This document shows, piece by piece, positions 36,115 to 51,400 of a stretch of 64,000 nt of DNA. This stretch comes from Mastigias papua (Eukaryota; Cnidaria; Scyphozoa; Rhizostomeae; Mastigiidae). The notes below the pieces were generated by a model, which saw only the letters and a program-made list of their open reading frames with translations, was not told the DNA's origin and made no database searches. Positions within the stretch are counted from its first letter, which is position 1, and the number at the start of each line of letters is the position of its first letter. The translations under genes and the position numbers were made by a program. Where the stretch lies: positions 2,684,453 through 2,748,452 of the forward strand of contig OZ025277.1 in the NCBI GenBank assembly GCA_964019165.1, read 5' to 3'.

Positions 36115-37215
36115 CACGTTTCCTCTCTTATAAGGAACCTGTCACTAGATCTACTTCTGAAAGATTCTTATTTTGGGACTCCTTCTGGGCCCTTCTGATC
36201 CTGCACACTTAGTGGTATACTTAGTATTTTTTTGTTTTTTTTTTTTTTTGAAATACAAGTATATAGGCCGAGATGGCCCTTAACTGCATACAATTACACA
36301 GCTAATTGTATAATACTAATATACTCTATGTTTAAAGCTACACAACAGTAACAAATGAAATTAATCTAATGTTCACAAAAACTTAATATAGTTGTAAGGT
36401 ATATAATGATCGTTAATTATGTACTACTATAATTGGATAAGAAGTTTGATCTTCTATCCAAAGATGTTTTGCAGAAGACTGCCAAACGTTTGGTTACATT
36501 GTAATCCTCTTGGCTCATTAGCCACATATACATATTGAAGTCATTAAGGGAGGTAGTTGTTGGGAATGTTCTATAGATGTCCTCTAAAAGTCTTTGACGT
36601 TCTTCTTGAAAAAGGGGGCAAGCTAAGACAAAGTGAATTTCATCCTCAACTGTGAAAATATTCAGGGTTTTGCAGTATTGGCAGAATCGTTTGTCTCTAG
36701 GAGTTTTGATTTTGCTAAAGCGACCTGTTTCAATTTGGAGGTTATGAGCACTGACCCTAAGTTTTGCTAATGTGCTTCTAACAGTAAAGTTCTGTATGTA
36801 GTCAAGATAGGATTCAAATTTATAAGTTGTTTTAAATGAGGCATAAACATTTAGTTTTCTATTTTCAGTTATATGCTCATTTAATCTATTCAATACTTCT
36901 GACTGAAAGTGCTTAATGACCTTAGTTTTAATGGCTGAACGAGTATCTGAATGCTGTATATAATATATAATGAAATAGTATATAATGAAGTGAATGACGA
37001 GTTTCTTATAGAAAGCCACCTATGAACCACTTGCTAGGAAATGACGAGCAATTTATCTGAATTTAGCTCTGTAGTGCTCGATTGTTTGCAGTAATACAAT
37101 TTCTAGAAATTGAAAAGTTCTCTAGGGTTTTTACCCTTAGTAGTACAAGTTCCTTAGATATTTAGGCCCTGTACAGGTAGATTCCTTATAAAGTGGTTCC
37201 TCATAGAAAAACGTG
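36115..37215. repeat. TATAAGGAACC repeat copy split by a LINE fragment
   Basis: The left part 36,115-36,215 begins TTATAAGGAACCTGTC. The right part 37,020-37,215 ends TTCCTTATAAAGTGGTTCC. The poly-A-tailed LINE fragment at 36,227-37,020 lies between them, which fits insertion of the LINE into this repeat copy. Confidence 0.5.
36227..37020 (-). pseudogene. LINE 3' fragment with poly-A tail
   Basis: On the minus strand about 200 open codons resemble the region after the reverse transcriptase in LINE polyproteins: LRVSAHNLQIETGR, then a Cys-x2-Cys pair (FCQYCKTL) followed by VEDEIHFVLACPLF. After the stop near 36,417 comes about 170 bp of untranslated sequence and then an A run (the T run at 36,227-36,249 on the plus strand). 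The copy is truncated at its 5' side, as is usual for LINEs. There is no reverse transcriptase domain here, so it cannot move by itself. Confidence 0.75.
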
Positions 37216-37409
37216 TATTCTCTGCTAAAGCTAACGGGGTTTGAGGAGTGCCCTGACACGATGGACAAGGAAGAGTTCAGAACCCTGATAAAGACTAAAA
37301 CCTAAATGAAAATTGTTGAATAGTTAAACTACTCATCCTCAACATTTGATGCATGGGCTAAACTTGCATTATCAAGGACCACAATTGGCTTCAATTTCTT
37401 TAGTACATC

Positions 37410-37800
37410 TCATTTGTGAAGCACCTAGCTCAAAACCAGGGTCGTAAAGTTCCCTACTTTGAAATCTCTCTTGATCACACTGTAGCACTAGAACTTCCTT
37501 ACTGGTTTCTAAATTTTAGTTGAAAATTCTGTGCCCTGAAAATAGTGCAGAAATAGATCAAATTGCAAACGGTTCAGCATAGATCGCTCTATGAAACACT
37601 TGTTGCATGGATTACAAACAAGTCATGCAAACCTGACTGCAGTAAATGGAGCCAGCTTGCTAACTCTAGATTTTCTGATAAAATATTAGAAATGGGAAAA
37701 TTCTTTAGCGATAATTTCTTAAGAAGTACAATTTCCATAAATTTCCTTACCCTCTGCGCGTAGGGTCCTTTCAAAATGGCTCGATAAAAGTGATCAGATT
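37410..37800. repeat. Diverged copy of the TATAAGGAACC repeat family
   Basis: It contains AAGCACCTAGCTCAAAACCAGG and TAGAACTTCCTTACTGGTTTC. The blocks match the order in 23,603-24,015 with many changes. Confidence 0.45.
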
Positions 37801-37974
37801 AAATCTCGTAAACAGATCCCATGGCTATTCTTGGTGCGGTTTTCTTCACTTTCGTTCCTCTTTCTATTTCTCTCTCCCAGTGCTTTTCTTTCCAAACTTC
37901 TTATTTTCCCCTTCCTCAAGTTCCTACCCATGGCTTTCTACAAAAGGGTATTTATACATAAAAACACATTTCTT

Positions 37975-38345
37975 CTTTCATACGAAACCGCTTTGCAAGG
38001 AACCTACATGGAGAAACCCTGAATATCTAAGGAACTTGTATTACTCAAGATAAAGTCCCTAAGGAACTTGATAATTTCGAATATTTCTGTCACTACAAGC
38101 TATCGAGGATTAATTAAGGCGCCAAATTTGCAAAGGTTATCTGTAACCCTTATAACAAATGATTCATAGAGGGGTTTCCGCTGAAATTTACAATGTCCAT
38201 ATTGAGCTATCTTAACAACGAACACTTACAATAAATGTTCAGTTACATTTAAGGAATTACTAAGCAACTATCAGCACTAAAATTGGTCTGAAGAGGTCTA
38301 AAATAGAGAGCTTTTACAACTAGGCCTTGTGGAAGGTTTCAAGAT
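37975..38345. repeat. Copy of the TATAAGGAACC repeat family
   Basis: It starts ACCGCTTTGCAAGGAACCTACATGG and includes TAAGGAACTTGTATTACTC and TTTCTGTCACTACAAG. These blocks are shared with 27,205-27,790 and 46,390-46,745. Confidence 0.55.
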
Positions 38346-38529
38346 CATTAGACATCTTTCTCTGAACACAGGCCGACTATGTGGACCTCAAGATAGATCA
38401 CTAACCATCCACGTTGCTGCAAATTAAGGCCATTCTCATACATATTGGGAATTAAATGTTAGAAAGAGTACCTATTTAGATGCAGAGATAATCAAAATAG
38501 CTCGAGAAATTCACTGATATTTCAAGTTA

Positions 38530-38705
38530 CAAGTCTTTTCCATAAGGGACCACGCTATACGGAACCTGCGATTAGAAGGTCAAGACATATTATAGAGCTT
38601 GTACTTTTACGACACTGGTAATACCACAATGTGGCAAAATTAGGTCCAAAAATAAGCAACTTCGAGAACTTGGCCTTGAGCTCGGTTCTCTATAAAAACG
38701 TGTAC
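38530..38705. repeat. Fragmentary copies of the TATAAGGAACC repeat family
   Basis: Two fragments, one with ACGGAACCTGCGATTAGAAGG and one with TTGAGCTCGGTTCTCTATAAAAACG, abut here. Confidence 0.45.
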
Positions 38706-41700
38706 TGTATCCATTACACTCTTGTGTTGAGTTGACATCATCAGAACGCTGATAAATCGATCGTTCCACCGTCCGTCAACTTTGATGCCATCACATGGAT
38801 GGTCTTGGCTGTTTGTACGAAGATTGAAGGGGCATTTGGAGCCATCTACATGGCATGAGGTTACAAAGATCAAGATACACATCCATCAAAAATCTTTAAA
38901 TAACCTACCCAGGTCTTGTACAGTCATGCAGGAGATATCCTCCACACATTGTGGTTTTCGGGGCTTAAGATATATAGTTACAAAGGCCGAACAGAAAGCT
39001 GATATGCTTCAATATTGATTTAAGAAGAACACTATAGGCGTTAAGTGTGTTGATGTTTGCATATAACACCACTAGACGAAAACTATCGAAGATTTTGCTT
39101 AAAGACTTTATTAAGTCTGCTAACAGTTTGATAAAAACGAACTTTTTCCGCGCACTCTAAGTCTATTCTATACACGTTTTAAATGTCCGAAAAACTAAGA
39201 AACTTCTAGCTCAAAATCTCTCAAGAAGTTTATAATAAAAAATACGAGCACACGTTCTTTGATAAGGAACCGCTTTACAAGGAACATACATGAAGAAGGC
39301 CAAAAATAAGTAACTTGTAAACATTCTATCACCTCAAACAATCCAGAATTAGGAAGCCGGGTCCATTTACTTTAGTCAAGTTTGCTGGAATTGTGTCCAA
39401 GCCTTGCAGCAAGTGTTCATAGCGGAGTTTCCGCATAAGCTAATAATGTGCCCGTCTAAATATCTACAAACTTCTGCTGCTTCTGTGCTATTTTCAGGCA
39501 CTAAATTTGAAGTTAAAATTGAGGATTTATCAAGGAACTTTAGTACCATAATGTAATAAAAAGAGGTCCAAAATAGGGAACTTTAAGACACGCCTTGAGC
39601 TGCACGCTTTTTCTCTTGTAAGGAAATTAGCATACGGCTTACTTTGTAAACTACGATTACTAAAAGTTTTTTAATAGTTCTTTAATTTCAAAAATGTATT
39701 AAGTGCTACATATCCATCGTAAGGATCAACTGTAAAGAATACTATAGGTAGGCCATGTACATATCAATCCCTCTTAAAAAACTTGCTATAGGGATTACAC
39801 GCAAGCCATCCAAACTTTGCCTCCTAATTCTCAATTCATTGCAGAGAAAAATATTCTCAAGTTAAAAACTCTTAGGGATTTTGCTTTTAGTACAATACGT
39901 TCCTTATATTTTTGGCCATGAACATGTAGGCAGAATCAGTTAACCTATGACTTGGCCATTTTCGATTACTCAAACACTCAACAAGTGCTTTGATCCAGTT
40001 GTTTAATGTCGAGAGGTTTTTGTTTTGTTTTGTTATGGTTTGTCCAATGAACAATCTACATCATCATCATTAAAAAGACTATATTTCGTCATGATAAAAA
40101 TCTAGGATCCTGAAGTGAAAAGACACTAACCCCTTCACCAGCCTCACATCTATGACATCTTCTGGTTTCTCTAGCACTCCTAGTACTTAATTTACTGTAA
40201 AGTCTTCCTTTTTCCTCTTGATTCCATTTAATGTTATTATTACTTGATCCATCACAATCAAGGCATTTCCTCTAGGAGATAAAAATTACATCTTAAGATA
40301 AAATAAGCAACTGTAACATATATGATGGGGCACCAGGAAGGAAGGCAAGGGGTAGGCTTTCCTGGGCCTTAAAACCAGAGAGGGTCCCAAAGCTGTGAAG
40401 TAATTTCTTGGTGATTGCAATAACTTTAAACTTTCATAATGACAGCAGGGCACCATTTTTCATTTAAGTCATAGAGCGAACTCCATCCCAGCAAAGAATG
40501 ATGTACAGAAGATGATAACAGTAAACATAAAGGATGATACTGTATATTTATGTGCAATTTGTGTAAAAGTAGACAAATGAATAGTGCTACAATTTTTCAG
40601 CTATCAACCTGTATTCAGCATTTTGGGGGTTTAACAATTCTATGCTTTAATGATTACAGGCCCTCCATCATCCCAATGGGATGCTGTTGTACCTGGTCAG
40701 GAGTGGATGACATACTGAAGAGGAGTGTGAAGATACACTATCTATCTAACCATCTATAGTTACTATGCAAAACCTATGAAACAGAATAGGTATTTATACA
40801 CAAGCTTGGTAAGTGACTATGGTTATCAATAAGTAACAGCCAAATAAATGAAACTTGTGGAGAATCACTGTAAGTGGGCACAACTGGATGAGCAAAATTG
40901 AGTAACCCTTAAGTTTGATGAATACACATATGAGTAGTTCTGATTGTGAATGAAAATTAATTGGTAGATACAACTTGCACAAGAGCCAAAGAACATAGGG
41001 CATAAGGGTCATAGAATATAGCTCTGTAGATCTAAGTACATGTAAAAGCCCTTAATGAAAAAACAGTAATTTACTTGCAGTGTATTTATGTGGATAAGCT
41101 TGATTCACTTTTATATGTGTACCAAGTTTCCCTTTGAGGTCATAGTACAGTAAAATAAACTTTTCAATTCTTTTTTAATTAGAACAAAGTATGTGATGGC
41201 ACAAATCTCCCATATATGATATCCTACACTCTGTTCTTGAAAGCTGTTAGAGTTTGACTGTCTGTCATATATCATATCCTATCATGCTATATAACTTATG
41301 AAATGCTATTTTATTCTATAATAATATCACATCAAGTCATATAACAAAAGTATACTTAAGTTTTCACTGAACCTTAATATTACTAAATTTTTCTGATTTT
41401 GGAGCATAAAGATATTCTTAAATTATTTTTAAGTTTTGGTAATTTTGAGGATTAATTTTCGTATATACCATATTCATACACACCTCTCATTGATTACAGG
41501 GGGCTACCCCACAAATTATACACCATTTGATAGCTCTTCATCTATATATTCAAACACCACCACATTTACTCCATAGGGTGAGGGCTAGGGTAGGGGCCAG
41601 GGTTAGCGTTAGTTATTTCATGTCCACCATTATGAATATCGTATGTATTTTACTTAAACCCATAATGGCTCACATGACATAACTAACACTAACCCTACCC

Positions 41701-42405
41701 TTTCCCTAATTGATACCCTAACCCTCACCTTAAGGGGTAGATGGGGTAGCAGATGAAGAGCTATCCAGTGGTGTATAATCTATGGGGGTAACCCCTGTAT
41801 TCGAGGAGAGGTTTGAAAGTACATTGTCATTTGCGTTCCACAAATCTATAACAGACTTTAAGCCTATAGCACAGTATATAATATTAGCATTATTAGTATT
41901 AGTACAACCTCTACAGCTGAAGATTGCTTAATCTATACGATAGATGAATCATAAAATATAACAATGTTAAACATCTAGTTTGTTTAAAGTTACTAGATAT
42001 GTATGAGTATAATAGTGCATCATCACTTCTATGTAGCGCTTACTTGTACATATGCTACAAATAAAATACCTTAGATGGTAACTCCAGAGGTTCTCTGGAG
42101 TTTTGGGCATCATTCGCATAACCGTTTGCATCCATCGTTACTAAATGTTTCCGCTTAAGCTCTCTGTCTCTTCGCTGTAACCCTGGAAATATAGGCCTAC
42201 AAAAGAGGCTGTTACCTATATAACCCATTCCATTGCTGTCTCTGCTAGTAGGCGATGAATTTACAGTCACTTGTTTTCTTTCTAACTTTCCAGTTAAGTT
42301 CAAGGTCTCTTGCTTCGACAAATCATTAAAATCTAAGTAATTTCGACTGCATATCTCTACTTCCATTTCACACGCCATTTTACAAATTTGAATTTGGCGT
42401 TTCAT
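38640..42405 (-). CDS. Possible multi-exon gene, family unknown
   Basis: Four minus-strand open blocks have splice signals and compatible phases: 42,405-42,070 (starts at ATG, 112 codons, donor AAG|GTATTT), 40,271-40,131 (after TCTCCTAG), 38,963-38,909 (donor GTAGGT) and a last block from 38,845. Joined, they would give a hydrophilic protein with paired cysteines (CLDC and CHRC in block two, CVEDISC in block three). I do not recognise any domain. The cysteine spacing does not fit GATA or ArfGAP fingers. The 3' end of the last frame runs into the TATAAGGAACC repeat, and another frame of that block is also open, so the lower exons are doubtful. The first block is the best supported. Confidence 0.3.
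39250..39620. repeat. Copy of the TATAAGGAACC repeat family
   Basis: It starts AAGGAACCGCTTTACAAGGAAC and ends near TTGAGCTGCACGC. The interior has CTATTTTCAGGCACTAAATTTG, as in related copies. Confidence 0.5.
41470..41825. mobile_element. Long foldback element containing telomere-like motifs
   Basis: The left arm TACAGGGGGCTACCCC...ATTATACACCATTTGATAGC pairs with an inverted right arm ending GGGGTAACCCCTGTA at 41,799. The pairing continues outward through CCTCTC / GAGAGG for about 25 more bases. Inside, GGGCTAGGGTAGGGG and AGGGTTAGCGTTAG on the left pair with ACTAACCCTACCC and ACCCTAACCCTCACC on the right. The whole unit can fold into one long hairpin. No coding capacity. Confidence 0.65.
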
Positions 42406-42429
42406 GTCCAGACTTCCTGCTCCATGCAC

Positions 42430-43594
42430 ACAATTATCTCCTTCGCAGCCACCTCAAAATGCTTAAATACTTTCATTTCTAACTAACTGTTTGATAGTGT
42501 TATCTCTAGGTATTTATATACTCGTACTTTCGTCTTACCATGTGCAATGGTCAAAGTGTAATTAAAATAGCAATTGATTGTTTTTGTAGAGAATCTTATG
42601 AAATGTTGTCCATATGGTTCTTGTGTAGTTTCCTCATAAAAACATTGTGGATGGACAAAATTGTTGTCAATTCAAAAAAAGAATAGTGGGCCCCGGCAAA
42701 AAGTATCTGGTTTTTTTTAAAAAGAGTGTAAAAAATATCTCGTTATTGTAAAAAGAGCGTACATATCAGCCCTAAGAATAATCAGGCACATTTTCGTAAC
42801 TTCTAGAGAAGGGGTGCATTTTTGTACTTTTATGGATGTCAAATTGCACTACCAGAGTGGAAACAGATGAACAAGAGCCAGTGTAAAGGCAGCCTGGCAA
42901 CATGTAGTAAAGATTAACTGAATTGCTGACATTTACATTGTCTATTATAAGCAATACTAGCGACAGCTGCAATATGTCAAGTGAGCATGTAAAGAAGACA
43001 TATAGTCATCTGCGAAAGCCGTTATGACACAATTAGTATAATTCTTCTTGACCAAAACAAAATATTCGTCCAGTTTTGCGCAACCAAATACAGAAAAGAA
43101 CACTATCACACTACTTATGTTTGATCGCAAAGGTAGGCGGCGTGAAATGGTCAGCAGGGACAAACAAGCTACCACTGGGAAAGAAAAACGAAAATCAAGA
43201 AATATAGCAAATAGGATGTAAAATATAGAATAAAGAGAATTTACAAATCAAACAGGGCATAGAATTTAAATTTTCTGCGGTACTACTCTATAAGCATAAC
43301 CTAAAGTTAAATATGCGACACAAAAATTTTCTCCACGTCAGTATCACTCAGGTCCGTTCCAACAGTGGAGTGTGAGGGAGTCACATCCCTAAACAAAATT
43401 TCTGTCGGCAAATAGCCACAATCTGCAAATTCTGTCTGCAAATAGCTTTAATTTCTTGTATAGCTTTAATTTAATTTCCAGTGGCCTAAGAAGAAGAATT
43501 AGGTGCTGCAGAGAAGCAGAATGCATAATACTTAAAAATTTAAACAGATATTCTTCAACCATGTAGCAGCTATATTAATTTTAGCCTATTTTAA
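42430..43594. other. No supported gene
   Basis: The region may include the promoter of the doubtful minus-strand gene. A minus-strand frame at 42,957-43,175 is open but has no family resemblance. Confidence 0.35.
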
Positions 43595-43815
43595 ATAAAT
43601 TTATTATATTATACCATATAATATTACATAATATTATAATATATTATATCAGATTATATTATATTATATTATGTTATATTATATTATATTATATCATATC
43701 ATATTATATTATATTATATTATATTATATTATATTATATTATATTATATTATATTATATTATATTATATTATATTACAATATATCATATTTTGCTACATT
43801 ATATTTTGCTACGCA
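43595..43815. repeat. Pentanucleotide satellite, ATATT units
   Basis: Tandem ATATT repeats, most regular between about 43,655 and 43,778, with diverged flanks including TTTTGCTAC units at the right side. Confidence 0.93.
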
Positions 43816-44218
43816 TAATACATGCAAGTCTATATAGTAGGGTATGATGAAAAAAGCGAAGAGACTAACTATAGCAATACACTTAAAACACTTTCTTTTC
43901 TATCGAAGGAGAATTTTCCACAAAAATCAATTAAAATGGATAAATATTTGTAGCGCTTGAACGGAACGGGGTAGAGGAGTAAATTGAAACTCGCAGAAAG
44001 TTTGTACTGCAACAAGTATCTTCATGCTGTCTGCATGAATTCTTGCCCAAGATCACAAGAGATCTCAACGGTCACCTGAAAGAAAGAAATACCTTCTTCA
44101 AAGGCACAACACACCTGCTTATTCTACAAGGAGAATGCTAGGTTTCTGCTTGATGGCAATCAGAAAGAATGTGACATTGTTAGGAGTCTTGTCAAGGGCT
44201 TTGTCTCCAGATAAAACA

Positions 44219-44226
44219 TATATAAG
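44219..44226 (+). promoter_or_regulatory. TATA box of the serine protease gene
   Basis: TATATAAG lies 73 bp upstream of the protease ATG. With the usual 25-30 bp spacing, transcription would start near 44,250 and leave a leader of about 40 bases. A TATA promoter fits a tissue-restricted secreted enzyme. The motif is seen directly; its use is inferred. Confidence 0.55.
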
Positions 44227-44291
44227 ACCATGGAACAGACAAATGATTCTATTGTATAAGCTGGCTGCAAGAACATTCTACAACACATAAA

Positions 44292-47910
<3,619 letters not shown>

Positions 47911-48128
47911 GGAACGACTGTCCCACTAAATTTCACTGTTGTAGCAAATTTGCAGTTTTTCTGCATAATACCTTATGATGCATAATACATAATACCTTTT
48001 CTGCAAATCATATGAATATTAAACACTATCTGCAAACAAACAGGAACACAGAAATTTTACAATAAGCCTGAAGCCTGTTTTCATATAGCGAAATTGCACG
48101 CGCGGTGTGACATCGTTCGAAGATACAT

Positions 48129-48408
48129 TTAAGTATTTCGTATTCTGTAGGGAAACGCAATCGCAACGGTGATGGTATTGGTAGTTTGTTCGTAATCTAC
48201 TTTCTTCAGGCGATCAACATTATGAAGCAGATTGACTAGAGGCAACATAATTGCGATAGCAAGAAGCGCAAAAAATTTTATCACTGCGTTTCGCGTCGAG
48301 CGAGCTATTTTGCCTATTGGTAAACAAGGTTCAGAAAGGTCCTCTCTCCTCCTCAATCACCGGCCGAAGGAGGTCTCCCAGGGTAATGTCTAAAGAGTTA
48401 TCTATACA
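48129..48408 (-). other. Open frames directly downstream of MAIP1, status unclear
   Basis: After an acceptor-like TATATTTTTCAG at 48,409, one frame gives 25 codons (ending EEERGPF, TGA at 48,331). An overlapping frame down to 48,129 encodes a segment with one membrane helix (VIKFFALLAIAIMLPLVNLL). Neither has an initiator, and I recognise neither. They may be 3' untranslated sequence of MAIP1 or pieces of a separate short gene. Confidence 0.2.
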
Positions 48409-48493
48409 CTGAAAAATATAAACATATGGCTGAAATATATCAAGACTCATGAGCAATAACCAAGACAATTAGAAATAACAGGTCGATGGCTAC

Positions 48494-51400
48494 CTAAAAT
48501 GCATCAGAAAAAGTTTGGTTGAATGTGATCCTATCGATTATCCAATTAGCAGCAACACCAGGCGTAAACTCTCGTACAAATCTGAAACAGATACATTCTC
48601 ATTATTCAAAGAGCAGTTAGGAGAGCAGTTTGGAGAGCAGTTTGGAGAGCAGTTTGGAGAGCAGTTTGGAAAGGATTTAGGAGAGTAGCTAGAAGAGCAG
48701 AGGTTGTGTAATCAAATAGTCCTAATTCAAATATAAAAATCACTTTCAAAACATGAAAATCATCTTCCATGCTACCTGTGCAGAGATATTGTAGTAATTT
48801 GAACCTGTGATTAGCAATCTTGGGTGTACACGGATCAAATCCCACTCCACTTTCAAAGCAGTGCATTCACAAACATATGATCAGTTATGTAATGTCAAAG
48901 ATGATTGCAAAACAGTTAGCATAGAATACCATACTCGGCGATACAACAGTAAGGCTTGGTAGATAGTAAAATGGCAAAGGGGGAAGAATAGCTTGCTGAT
49001 TGGAAGAAGCGTTCAAGGATAGTAAATTCTTAGCTAAATTATTCCTAACATTTGCACCCCTATGCTAGAAACAATTCTGCCCATTATATATTTCTTTGCA
49101 GTCCGTAAGTCGGAGTCAGTGTCTCTAAGGTTACGATATGCAGAAAGAGAATTTCTTGTGAACAAGTCCATCAAATATTGAGGTGCCAGCAAGGGGAAAA
49201 TGTATAGGATGTAACTCGACAAGCAACATATAGAAGATAAAGCAAAATAAGACCTGAAAGGGGAAATATTTTAACAATATGTCTGCAAAATTTAAATCAG
49301 TACACATGAAATGTGGATGGGGAGAGCCAACTCAACAGTTCTTTCAAAGGAAAGACTATGGTACAGCAAAAAAGCCTATGGTGCCGTCTTTGTTTCTGAA
49401 ACTGATCAAAAATGATATTCTCTTCGTTTTTTATTGTCTCTTGCGTGTTGTGATTGGCAAATGAGGATGTAAATAAATGAGCTGATTGGCTCAAAATATT
49501 TTTCCCTTTATCTGAGATACAAATTTCCTGACTGATCAGAATGTCAGGGTTTTAACTTCCTATTTAATACGATTCTGAATGGTGTCCTAACCCAAGCTCT
49601 GAATTAGGGGTTTGCCTGGGGCATCATAACTATTTTTAGTTAAGATGTGAGCTGCCCTATTACGTAGCTCTTGCAATTTGTCAATGTCAGTTCTCCCACA
49701 GCACTTTCAAGCTGAGCAACAATATCTGAAATGAGGCTCCATGATGCTTGTGTATAACATCTTCAAGGTTTCAGATTGGAGTAAATGTTTGAAATAGCTT
49801 TTTTGCTCTATGTTTTGGAACAGGACTATTTTTATTGTATTTACCACGTAAATAATGGAATATATATCATAAAAGCTAAATCAAATTACTTTTGACTTAC
49901 TAGTTCACTCTTTTACTTGCTTATGCCTACAAACATAATTGCTTCCCTAATTTATGCTCACTTAGTCCTTTGTCAGTTTGTGATTGAAACCAGGAAGAAG
50001 GATCAACAAGCTCGTTTTCTGACGACGACTTGGCTGAAAGGCATATCGTAAATCGAGGATCATTATATTGCGACCTTACAATACAGCACACTATTCGTTC
50101 AAATATCTTCTTATGATTCTTATCCAGCTTCAATCAATCTTATGATATTAAGGAATCATTCTATCCAATAAACTAGTCGACATTTTTCAACATTTTAGTG
50201 GCGGAAAGCTACCTTAACTCAAATAACATCTTTATTTTAATAGAAATCATGATTTGATATCTATTCAACCATATGATTAGCTCTGGAGATGAAGTATAAG
50301 ATGATGGAGAAGTGATGACACTTTCCCTTACAACAATTACTGCTCTCCCAATAATTCCCTACTACTTTCTGGCAAGTCACTACCTCTTACCAAAACCATT
50401 ATTTTTGAGAGGCATTAGTAATGAAAACCTGCTAGAAAAAATTGTCTTAGTCCCCCACCCCCAAAAAATAGAGCCCCCCACTTCGCCACTGAATTAAATA
50501 CATAAAAATAAACGAGATGGTAGATTACACTGTACACCAGGGTCTACAATAAGGGCCTAAAACAAGGGAAAATTTCCAATACCATTATTTCTAGGCAGTT
50601 GCTATACCTATCTGCAGGCACTTAATCGAGAAGATACTAGAAATAAAATATCAAGAAAAAATACTACAGGTAACATACGCAGGGTGTATTACTGCGTTAG
50701 GTAGCGATCAGGAATTGTATAGGTTTATGGTACGTACGAAATATTGAAAATTCTCTGTGATGGAATGCCAATAATTTCACCATTAGCTATCTTCTTTGCA
50801 ATTGATTCATCATCTACACAATGACAAGTTACCAAAATATCTGCCCACTTTCTACCTAGAAGGCAAAGGGTAGGCTGATGTGAAGCAAAATTGTACAATA
50901 AATTAATGCGTTATTATTGTTCCATTAAATCAAACTATTAGTGACAAATCACTTTTCTAGTTAGGGGCCGTCCAGAAAGTACGCACGCTTTGAGGGTCGT
51001 TGGGTGGGTAAAAGCCAAAAGCGTACTCGCGCGTACAGGGTGGGTGGGTTGGTAAAGCTCAAAGCGTACGTACGGTGGAATCACTTCAAAAAGTGAGAAC
51101 TTAATGCATGTTTTCTTCATTTTGTGAAAATCTGTTACTAAAAATGGCAATATTTTTCAAGAACTATAAAAGAAACCGCATGTTGGTACAGAGGTGGATG
51201 GATTTAGCCAACAGTGTACTAGCGTGTACAGGGTGGGTGGGTTGGTCAAAAATGTGATGATTCTGAGCGTACTTACTGGATGACCCCTTAACTGATGGAA
51301 AGGCAGAAATCGTAACTCTATTATCAAGATTTTTTTGCTAACAAAATAACTTGGCTACTAATCACGAACGTTTTATATCCTCATAAGCTTCTGCTCAAAA

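Noticed and set aside
49927..50133. Minus-strand frame in MAIP1 intron 4
   Set aside because: It starts at TTG after a stop and does not match MAIP1. The true C-terminal exon was found at 48,581.
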